Part shown: positions 31,779 through 43,700 of the stretch, in pieces | Position numbering within the stretch: position 1 is the stretch's first letter | How the letters are laid out: the number at the start of each line of letters is the position of its first letter | Origin: Acanthaster planci | Lineage: Eukaryota; Echinodermata; Asteroidea; Valvatida; Acanthasteridae | Length of the DNA: 64,000 nt | Assembly (NCBI RefSeq): GCF_001949145.1 | Contig: NW_019091377.1 | Location: 1,498,168 to 1,562,167, forward strand | Reading direction: 5' to 3' | Program-made: the position numbers and the translations under genes | Notes under the pieces: generated by a model | The model's input: the letters and a program-made list of their open reading frames with translations, nothing else | Database searches by the model: none | Told to the model about the DNA's origin: nothing

Positions 31779-34700
31779 CTAGGGGGCGTTAACAGGACAG
31801 ACATGAATCATGGCCTTCAAGTGGAAATAAAGCTGCTGTAGGTAGTGCGCGTATCGTTTGTACGCAGAATTGTCAAAGGATTAAACAATCTGTCCACCAG
31901 AAGTCCCTGGAATTGTCACTAGCATCATCAGATTGGTTGATATAATACAAGTACCAAACTTCGTTGAAAGCTCTAGTAAAGCAATATTTCACGTTGCAAA
32001 GCTATGCATACACAAAACACACATAAATTCCCCCTCCCGCCCCACACATACCCGCCCTCAAGTCCATGGATCTTAGGACTGACCTGTTGTTCGGCAGCGG
32101 CAAGTTCTGGTTCCGGTTCCTCCTCCTCGGTTGCTTGGATCAGGTTGGCTGACTGGTTGAGTTTGCCGTCTTCATCAATGAGATTGGCACAGTGCTCGCA
32201 AGTCTGTAGCTTACGCTGTCAACCACACAAAGAAGCCAATAAACAACATAAAATTGTCTACCTCGGAGTCTGCCCATTACAATAATATATCACTAATGCA
32301 TTATTTTTTCTTGGATTGTTTTAGACTTTTTGATAGTGCTCTGAAGTACTAATGACCATAATGGGCTGAAACTTTGCAAACGTACAAAGCAAGGAACTGC
32401 CTGTGTGCATACCAAGTTTCAACTTATTTAAATTACAATGAGCATTTTTTCAGTGGGTCATTGTCAACAACACAATGTGCATTTCACTGAACGGACCTAG
32501 CTAGCATCTTGGCCTTCCTGCCTGCTGTTGGTGTCTTACCCGTAACCGGTACATGTCTTCCCTCGCCCCCGTCTGCTGTTTCTCCAGCCGCTCGCTCAGC
32601 TGCGAGCAAATCTGCTTGTAGTCGGCGATGATGGTGGCATTCCGTTTGGCATCAAGCTCTGATTTCTCCATGCCCGTTCGGTACATTTCTTTGATCTGGG
32701 GAGGCAAGCGGCAAGCAAATGACTCAAAGATGATACTGCAATGCAATTCTGAGACGTGTCCGAAATGGGCTCCCAGAGCTAAGGCTGGGTCTATTGTCTA
32801 CGCATCTCCGCACATTTCCAACGGAGCGAAGACCTAGACCTACCTCTAGACAACAGATTTGGATGCAGCCCAGTAACTTCAAAATCAAACATCAAAATGA
32901 GACAAATGAATTTAACACTTTTCCAACACCCATAAAGGCACAGAATGAGTTGGATAAGAATTTGACATCATGAAACACCTGCGGTGACAGCTGCAACAGG
33001 TGAAACGCATTTAACTTTTGCTAAGTTGCCATGTACGTGACAGTTGCTGTGACGTCAAAATTTGTTCTCCTGCTTGCTTTCGTGCTAAGCGTTCTATGGC
33101 CGTATTCAACCCGATTCAGCTTGTTATTTTACCTGCGTCGTTTCGGACTCAAGGTGTTTATTCTCTTCCTCCGTGTCCAATAACTGCAACTTGATGGCTT
33201 TCAGGTCGCGGTCCAGCTCGTCAGCCCTGTCCCGCTCCTGTTACAGACAGGGTAAGAAATTTAGCACTCCAGCTTTAAAAATTTAGAACATTTTTCCTCC
33301 TCAATACACCTGCCAAGCTTTAGCATGCAATTAACTGCTTTCAATTTCACAAGAAGTAGGAGATCACCAGATTGATCTTCACTGACAGAAAACAGGTCAC
33401 TCCTCGGGCTGATTTCAAGGAGCTGTGTCACCAAGTCAATTTGACTTTATAACGTGGTGTCAGGGCCTATCATAGCTTTGCGTTTGTATTGATATTCGAA
33501 CATAAGAACATTTGGCAGCCAAGAGGATGGAGATTACATTCTGAATAGGATGCTTGAGAGAGTTTCTTATCACGGGAGATCTGAGCCTACCTTATCTAGT
33601 TGTTTCTCCATGGCAAGTCTGTGGACTATCAACTCCCTGGCTAGTTCATCGTTTTCCTGCTCCAAGCGGATGTTGGCGTGCATCAGCTGCTTGTTCTCTC
33701 GCTGTTAGTGGATTAAAAGAAGGGTTAGTGTTGTCAGCAAAGTAACAGTGATTTTTCTCTCAGAGTCAGACTGTTTGAGTATTTTGAGAGGAAATGTTGT
33801 TAGACAATAGGGAAAAATATGGAAATACTATGCAAAATTGTAGGGTAAGATGGAATGGGAATGGATACGATGGCAGAGCCAAGGGGGCGGATCTCCATAT
33901 GCAAAATGTTGGGGTAAGAAGCAATGGGGAGGGGTAGGAGGGCAGGGTCAAGGCGGAGCTTTACATGCAAAATGATGGGTAAGACGGTTGGGTTTAGAGG
34001 GCAGGGTCAAGAGGTGGAGCTTCATATGCAAAATGAGGAGTAAGATGGAAGGGGGAAAGAACAGGGTCAAGGGGCAGAACTTAATATGCAAAAGGATTGG
34101 GTAAGAGGCAATGGGGAGGGGTAGGAGGGCAGGGTCAAGGGGCGGAGCTTACCTCAATCCTCTCCAGAGGGTCCTCTCTATCCTCATCCTCCCTCATGGC
34201 ATAAAACTCCTTCTCATACTTCTTCAGCTTACGATTGCTGATCTGCAAGGCAGAAAATTACAAACGACCACAGTGACTTACACAGCACCTCTTGCTACAA
34301 AACACTGGGACTACCCATCGTGCTGACAAGAAGCTGCGATTCGGGGATGAAGAAAAGCCACACATCCAAGAAATCCACTGTTGGGAAAATGTGAACTGAT
34401 TGGTGGCAACATTCACCTGTCCAAGCATTTTGGGTTCCCACAGACAACTGCTAATGTCCTCTCAACTACCAACCAAGCCATGTGTAGTCTGGACAATGTA
34501 GGATGGCGTAGGGCTCAGGAACATCCCCTTCCTCATCCCTATCGCCCCGCCCCTTTACCTTGGTGCCAAGCGCCGACTGCATGAGCTCCTGAGCGCTGTC
34601 TTCGGTGCGGTACCGCTTGGGCAGGGTGACGCGGAAGTACTTCAGGACGCCCTCAAAGTCCTGACCTAGTAATTCTTTCTTGGCAGCCTGGGGCAGAAGT

Positions 34701-37700
34701 ATGCGAATGAGATCACTATCATATATTTCAACGATGTCATAAAGCACCTGTCAAGACTACTGAAAATGATACACAGTTTGATCTATTGGTTTTGCCTGCT
34801 TGCTTGGGTGAATACTCAGAATGACTAGCCCTCTCAGTTTTTTTTTTTCCTTTTTTTTATACAGGGTATATTTTACTGTGGAAATGCACAGCTTAAAACT
34901 GAAAATGGTGAACTTTCACAGCAATACCAGGCACTTTATCATGAAAATTTTTACATGCCCGTGTTATACTTGAGTCCATGACAAGTCGTTCAGTCTTAAG
35001 GCAATTCACAAGCTATTCATATGTATGAGCTGTGACAAAAGCATTCTTTGGTTATTGCTCACCCTGTTACTTATGACTGGCCTTGTGAATGGACTTGTGA
35101 AAGGACTTATGACTGGCCTTGTGAAAGGACTTGTGAAAGGACTTGTGATGGACTCCAATACAACACTGTTACACAAAGGTTTCCAAACAAACCAATGCTC
35201 TTTTTGGCATCACTTCAAAAAACCTTGCTGCCAGACATTTCAACCGGCAAAACAACAAAACCATGGAGAAGTACGCCGTCCACTCACCATTCAGAAGATG
35301 TACCAGCTAAACTTCCACCATTGCTTACATTGAAACAACAAAAACAACTGTCTTCTCCCAGCTGCAGCCGAGAAATGTGACTACCCTTTCTCCAAGTTCC
35401 AACTTGGTTTCTTTCTTTTTTTTTTTTTTAAATAGAATCACTTGAGTCTTACTCAGAAGGTGTATAGATACCCCCCCCACAGGAAGGGGCACATTTCCTC
35501 TAACACAATGCCCTGATGGGAATTGAATTAAAGAATGCCACAAGTGCAGAAGATGTACGTCACACATTATTTTTTTTCATGGTGACAGAAGTTTCGGCTT
35601 GAAGCATGTATAGAAGTTGAGTGATTTCACCATCCTGGAGTTTGGAATAGGAGATTGGGAAAGTACCCCACCTCCCTCACCAAAACAGGGGAGAATAACT
35701 TTTTTTTCCATCTTAATTCCATAACTTCTTACCTTCAAGAGAGCAACAGCTATATTGAAGACAATGGGCATTCCCTGAAGAAAAAGAAAAAGAACTAAGA
35801 CATGAACGTGCGAAATGTGGAAAATGAGACAACAGCCCAACAGAAAATGTTTCTGAAATCCATACTCTGCTGCAATAACACGAGCACAACACATGGCATG
35901 TGTTGCTGGTTTGTTTCACACTTATGTTCTGGACCTGCTGCCAAATTCCTGTAAATAAGTGGGAATACACAATATACTCATTCTGCCATTACTTTTACTA
36001 CCACTACCCCAAGTACCCAAAGTACATACCAGAGTATTTCAGAGGGAGTAATATATATTTGTGTACTTTTTGATCGCCTGTACAAGACTTTACCAAGTCT
36101 CTAATGAATCTTGTCTTGCAAAATATTCCACCAAAAGTGTCCAACCAAAAAAATTCACAAAACCAACACTGGATTTTTGAAACATCAAGAAATCCGGAAG
36201 AATCCGGAGGAATCTCACCCCTAGAAACCAAAGGCAAACAATTTCACAGACCAACCAGCTTTGAGTTTTGTCAAAGCCCTCAAATGGTAACCTCCTGGTG
36301 GCAGAAATTGACCAAATTACTACAATGCGATGTGGTATCATGTTCACACTAGTCAGAATTTGGAACAACTAGAAATGAGAGGACAGCTTAAAAAAGACAG
36401 ATGATATTCACCGATTTTGATAAAATTTGTCATTTTACTGCTGGTTGTTTAAATTATCTGCAAAAGTTCCATACAGAAATTTTCACGCTGAAACTTTAAA
36501 GGCCAATTTCTCATTCTGAACAGTCCGATTTCAATTTCCCTTTAGTACATCAAATTTCAAACACAACGTTTAAAATTTCAAGACCTATATTTTATTAAAA
36601 TCAGCTGAAAACTCGTCTTCTTGCTCAAATGTCATTTGGACACATGCCAACACAAACAACGCTTCTCCATTTATTTTTTATACCTCTACGGCATGGTTAC
36701 TGCACTTTCTCACATGAGCCCATCATGGGGCTTAGCCAATTTAACAAATCTGCTGAGCCCCTGTGAAAACCAAGACAGGACTACGGATTTGGTAATTCAC
36801 TTATCGCGCAGAGCCGTTGGCAAATCTTTTGAAGAGTTAATTTGATGAAGTGGAAACCATTGTGCGCAGGTTGCCCAGGGATGACAATTGTGTTAGCCCC
36901 GGCTTAATTTGGTTTGGTCCGGCTGACGTGCCGCCCAGCTGGTGTCATCTGGGGAAAAAAACGCTGCTAGTGACATCATGCAAGTGACCTAGAGGACAGA
37001 AGTCCCTCATGAATAACACAGCACTGGTCCACTGCTTGGTATGAAAGTGCACTTTAACCACTTGTGAATGACATTACTTTTGGATGGGGGAGGGATATCA
37101 TTTTAAAAGCGCTAAGCACTTTTGGGGATTTCAAATTAGTAACTTTCTAACTGCTTGTGCTGTTTCATATGTTACAGATAGTATGCCCATTTTTTTAATA
37201 TCTATTCCAAGTATTCTGCCTTTTAATTGCCAATGTTTGTCAAAAAGAGAAGAGGGCAGTATGACATCTTACAACCTTTTGACCTAGACTTCTTCCTTCA
37301 CCAAGCCTAGGCACGGACACAAAATCTCTTCAGTCAACGTAATATAATCTTTCCCTGGCCAAATAAAAAACCCTGATTGTTCCACACCCAAAGGAGAAGG
37401 AGATGGAACTCTCTTTCAGCATCTCCAGTGATCTGGCGCATTACATTTCCGAGGAAATCAGCTTAACAACAAGTAAGGGTACACCGCAGGGCCAGGCTGT
37501 GTCCATGAGGATGTATTTCCCAGGAGAGGTAGCAGTGGCTCATTTCAGATGCCCTAGGGGGCTAGCGCCAGGCAAGATAACAGAGACATTACAGAGTTCT
37601 GCAAACATTACTCTCTGGATGACAAGCAATAGGGAGGGCCCTTGGACTCAGAAATCTCTTTCACCCGCCCGGTAAAACTGTTTGCTTTGATGACTGGCCT

Positions 37701-40700
37701 CTCGAGATCATATTTAAATGCGTCAAAACCCGGCATGCAGATCACATTTTGTTTGCCCATTTCAGACTTAAATGCAAAAATGGTCGCAGGATAACTATTT
37801 GGTTGTTGAGTGCAGGTATACAGCCTATTTTATGATACCGCCTCCATATGAAGGCTTTAATTATCCAGCGCTGTTGCTCCTTTTCAGAAAATATCCCTTT
37901 TATGTCCCACTTTGAATAAAAAAATGCTAAAAGGCCAAGTTTATCTTGAGGGTCTTGGTATCAGTAGAACTTCAATATCACTTTAATGGAGGGCAGTTCT
38001 TTTGTTCCACAAGGAAGCCTCCTTTGTGCATGCCGTGAGGAACAAAAGCACTAGCCTGCAAGATGGCACCCATGCAAGCCCTCTATAGGTTAAGAGAAAC
38101 AAAGCTAAGTGTTATTGGACTGATGTGAGCTACAAGAAACTCTCCTCCTCCAAAAAAAAATCATTGCAAATTCACTATGGTAATGAAAAGTGTTTATCAA
38201 CAAACGGTTTCCCTCTGTGAAAAGGCAATTGGAACATGTTTCATGCCAAAGATAAAAAGGTTCAGTAATTTCTTCAGAACACATTTCTTGCACCGCAAAC
38301 TCAAATACAGACATTTCCAAATTATATCTAGCAACAATCCTGCAAAGCAAAATCATGGGCTGCAGTAGACATTTGGGAACTTATTCAAACAGCTTTGTCT
38401 GGTTTACTGTTGTGTTTCCTTGGAAACCAGTCTCCAAATTTGTGCTTATAAATGTAAATGATTCCACTCTTTGTCTGTCTGACTCACTGTCTGTTTGCAG
38501 TGCTTGTCTGACCATGGTGATACCTTACCTCCATCAGGAAGAGATCCATGATGTGGAACACTGTGTAGAGGGGGAAGCGTGCCGTGTACAGCGTCAGGAA
38601 CCACTGCGACGCGTACATGTGAGCCTCGATGCCGATATGTACAAAGTGGGCAAACAGATCTGGAATGTTGTCCTGTGATCAAAACAAAAGAAACACCTCC
38701 CAGAACTTTTGTTTCCTCTGCCAACTGAGATAAAGCTTTAGACTGAAGTCTCGTGATACGTCATTTCCATGTTGCTGAAGCCGTTTTGAAAGCAGCTTAC
38801 TTTTTTGAACCATGTACGTGCATGCAATAAACCAACCACTCATGGGAGGATCCAGAACACTTTTTAGGGGGGGAACTTGTTTTGTGACAGGAGGGGACCA
38901 AAAATTCAGGGATTTTTATGGCCTTTCATAGGGGTAACGCTACATTTTAGGGCTTTTGCAGAAAAAAACAAATGAAAGACAAAGACAGCCCTTTGTTAAT
39001 TTGTAACAATTTTTTTTTTCTTTTTTGGGGGGGAGAGGGGAAGGAAAGGCTAGAGCTCAAGCTGAGGTTGCCCCTTCCTGCTCCCTCCTCCAATTAGCCC
39101 TTGCTACCACCTGAAACCAGGGATGAATGTTATTTCCAGTTTGATAGCTATGTAAGCATACAAACACCACAAAACCCTGGGGTTTGAGTACTTTCAAAGC
39201 AGTGTTTTTACTAGTTAAATCAGCAACAGAGAGTGCAATGTATGGCAGAAGTTTGTGCATAGAGATATGGGCAACTTAGACTGTGGAAGTTGGACTGCTG
39301 GTGCAGCGTTCACCAAGTTCTGAATTTCAACCAGGCAGGGTCTTGTAAATGATTTCAAGTGGAGGGGCTAGAATGGGTACAGGGCCCTCTTCAGATCCCA
39401 CTCCCTCAACAACAAAAAATTCAGGGGTGATTAAGGTTCAGTGCTTTTCTTGGCATTGAGAGGTTGATCTTCAGCAGAAAAATTGGAAGCAATTTTAGAC
39501 CTTCCTGGACAGCTGCTTTCAATCAAGATACCGTTGATGTTGTCTGAGATGAAATGTTCATGTTTATGTCCATGTAGCACCCAATATTTTAAAACGATGG
39601 CCAGATTGTAAAAACTTGGTGGCTGCTTTTTAAAGAAGGTGGAAGACAAGTAAAACTTGGTGGGACGCCAGGCTACTTCAGCAGGTTGGAGAATACTGTA
39701 GTGTGTGCCACCATTTTGCCAGCACGGGCTTTCCACTGAGGCTATTTCCGCATGCGTGGTAATAATTTGTGTGTGTGTGTGGAAGCCATTGGCTAGCGGC
39801 TGTGGCTACTTGCCACAGATAAATGTATTAATCACAGCCGCAGACAGTTGATTCGAGCATAGCCTAAGAGGCTAGTCTGGTTACAACAGTCTTGTGAAGT
39901 GAGCCACATTATAAACATTCAGCCGGAAACCAAAAAGTCTGACACCTTTCTTCTCTCATTTACCAACTCAATTTCAGTAATCTCATCAAGAGTCATTAAC
40001 TTGAGTTGTGCGTGCACAGTGAGCATTAGTTTGTTGACTTCAGGGCTTTGGGACTAAAACTCTTCTGCATAGCTCCCAGAGTTTGCCCCTCCTTGTCCAA
40101 AGTCCCGTCACTGCTCATCACCAATCCCCAAGCTTAATATCCCCAGACAATCGTGGAATGACGTTACATTCCTCTCGGCTCAAGGAGCCGCATTCATGCC
40201 CACGCCACCTGTCTGTCTGATCTCCGGCAGCGACTTCATGTTACAAACACCTCCCCAAATGGTTCCATGCTCCCCTCCTGTCAAGCCTTATTGAACGAAA
40301 TCTTAGGGCAAGTGTGGAACACCTTGAAAGAAAAAAACATTGTTCAGACATGTACGTGTACATGTTAACCACGACCCTTTACACTTTTTCAGTATCCTTT
40401 GACTGAGAGCATTTTTTTTCAAGCAAGTATTTCACTCTTTAAGTTTGGAAAATTTTAAAATCTTTTTGAGAGAAATTTAGCTTTCAGCAAGGATGAAATA
40501 AAAATTCATTCTGTTTACACGTAGCAACAACATAAAAACTATTGAATACTACAACCCATACTGGTATTCACTGCTTCAATGTTGCTGACTGATGTGCTTT
40601 CCATTCTGACATGAGAACTTGTTTCGCACTGGTGTTCACAGAAATGTACGCAACGATAATGATGGAGTTGTGACACTTGACCTCATATTTGAGTAATATT

Positions 40701-43700
40701 ATTCATACTCCTCACTGAGATGTACTTGACAGTGATATTAATTTGACTGAGCACAGAAATGAGTAGCTAGCTGGGAAGGTTAGTGAGTTTTAAGGGCTTG
40801 ACCCCTGACCTCTATAAGCCGTTCCAGCTGGTAGAACTTGATGTGGAGCTCGGCGAAGCTGTTCATGAACAGGTCGCGCAGGCGATAGTCATACATGATC
40901 TTGGTCAGCACGGCGAAGGCCTGCTCCTCCGGCATCTGAAAAATAAAATGCAGAACGGTGAGAAAAAAAAAAAAGAAAGCTGTCTCTGACATCCATGCAC
41001 TGGTTCTCCGCACGATAGTCGTTCACCGTTCTCTCATCAAACGAAACAACTTGCAGGTTTGACCAAGGACTTGTGGTCACTTTGTGGGTCACGATACCTT
41101 CAATACCTTACAATGGCACGCTAATGTTAATACAAAGTTCTCCTGTCCAACTAATGTCATTCCTCACAACACCAACTCACAATACTGGTTCCCTGTTCTA
41201 CATTTCAATATACTCTGTACATGTACATGTGTGCAACTGTGCATACTGAAAACCAGTGACACCACAAACCTCAGGAGGCCAGTCAGGAATAGCTAAGACC
41301 AGTCCGTCTCCTAGCACATAGTGTTTGATCAGAACAACCGCTGCACTTTGGTTACCAACTTACATGTACAAGTATGCTATGTACTTTACAAGGCAATTAT
41401 CATGAAGGTAAACTAATGGGTCAAGTACCTTGACTTCCTATCCCTCTGTGCCAAGTCTGGAACATTGAAATGCTGGGTCCCAGAACCACTCTAGTTTACT
41501 TTTTCATTATTCACATCCATCATTTAACAAAAAAACTGGAACGCTCAAAGCAAAGGACAGACACAGACAGTCGTATTAAAGGGAAAGGGAATTCTGCTGT
41601 GGGGCCGGCACAGACCATAGTTCAGGGGTGAGATTGACCAATGATAAAAATAACTGAAAACAGCTGAAAAAAGCATCAAGAAGCTGAACTGTGAAAATCT
41701 CCTATACTTTTGTACACAGCCAGTGAGGGAAAAAAAGCTGAAATCCAAAACAAAAAAAGCTGAAATCAGCTAAAAAGCTGAGAAATCTCACCCCTGATAG
41801 TTAGAAAAAGCGATATGACTTACATGTAACCAGAGAACAGCAGCAAGAAAGGACAAACCCTGGCAGTAACCAACTTCTGAATCGTACACGGAGTAGGCCT
41901 GAGATAACGAGGACAGAAAAGAAAATCAAGTTAACATCAAAAGCTCCATTCATCAGCTACATGTGGGTACCACCTGGCACCTTTTATCTGTGGGGGGATA
42001 TCTCTCACTCTTCGTGCACATGCTGTTTTTATGCCTAGTAATTTCCCTCGTTTGACCCCCAAAAATTAAGATGGTGAGATCTGACATCCTGCGCTACACT
42101 GTCCTTCACTCAGACATCTCCAGAATGATTCTAGAGGCACCCTTTCAAAAACTACAGGACAGGTACAACTGTAGCAGGGTTCCTGCATCTAAAGGACAAT
42201 TAAATTCCGTGAGTTTCTCATGACTTTTCCATGACCAAATGATGAAAATCCATGACTTAATAATGCAATTTCTTGAACTGTCTGGACTTTTAAAGTTGCG
42301 AATAAAATCAGGCATTTTAAGCACTTATTTCCGACAATACAATGTTTGAAAAATTCCATGATTCTGCAATGACTTTAGTCATTTTTACACAATTCCATGA
42401 CTTTTGCAGGCCTGGGAAATGAAAGCAAATTTCCAAGACTTTTTCGTGACTTTTCCAGGCCAGGGGAACCCAACCCTGTGTAGGTCAACTCTGCTGCCTT
42501 TTGTATGTAGAAATGATCATTTGAAGGAACTTTACACATACATATACATGTACCAGTACAAGTCTAAAAGAGAAAACAGTTTCTCAAAGAACCATTCTAG
42601 TACTAAATCATTGAAGAGATCTGTTTTGGGCAGCTTAACTACCCTCACAGGTACCAATCTAAACGTGAGCGGACAAAAGCAGCTTTACGTAAAGCGTCCT
42701 GCCCGAGGACAAAACCCCTGTAACCCCACCGACTTAACTTGATCCCATTATCTGCTCAATTCCAATAGGCTCTTGATTTATCGTGCCAGATCACAAAGGC
42801 CACACAGCACTCCTTGTACATACTTCCATTTATGTCCTTCCACATGACCAAGTACCCAACTTTGCATTCCAGATCAAATTTCGGTGTACGCGTACTTTTC
42901 CTTTCCCAAAGTCCAATTATCTCTCCCCAAATTCAACATCATGTCCATTTCCCAAGCCAACCTGTAAACCTTTTCCAGCACCGTGCCGATTTATCAAGTG
43001 TGAACAACTTTCTCTATCTGGCAAGTATTTTTGTTTTTATTTTTATCCTGTTTTGTTTTTCTGGAAAATAAGCAAAGGCAAAGATCAAGGCTTTATGTAC
43101 TGCGAACTGAAGATATGTCATTACGTACAAGAAGGAAGGCACCTACGGTACACAGATTAACCAATGAAAAGAGGAGATAACAACTTTTTCCCCTTTCTGA
43201 TCCCCTTTTTCAACTTTTCACGTGGATTGAAATCCGTCACTGCGCTGCCATCAATCTGTCTGCGCTCCCTCCTCAGTTTCTTTGTTGTGTAGCAGTTAAC
43301 AGTCTTTAACCCTAAAGTCCCCCTCACCCTCCCCAGCAGTGATGTAGTTCAAACACACTTGGCTCCTTTTAGGGTTCAGTTCTGTCAAAATTTACTTTTC
43401 AGAAACCTGAGTGGTTCCAGTAACTAACTGAAGCCTGATACATGAGAACCTTGCAGAGTCTCTAGTGGGTATCAGAAATAACACCCTGTAGATTCAACGA
43501 AAGTATCTTGTAGACTGTCAGAAATCTATATACAGAAATCTATATCCAGGAAACACATGTACATGAACAAGTAGAGATTGCATGTAGTAGAACACCTTCG
43601 GTGCTAATGACAGGTGAAATGCAGTCATCTACCTTCTCTCTGCTATGGGTTCAGTTCTAAAGAAATATTACCAACTTCAACTTCAGATGACATGCACTGC

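Noticed and set aside
35325-35567. - strand frame including [19 protein letters not shown] as an exon
   Set aside because: It lies between two well-defined RABGAP1 exons whose phases already join, and it contains a poly-Lys run from a T tract.
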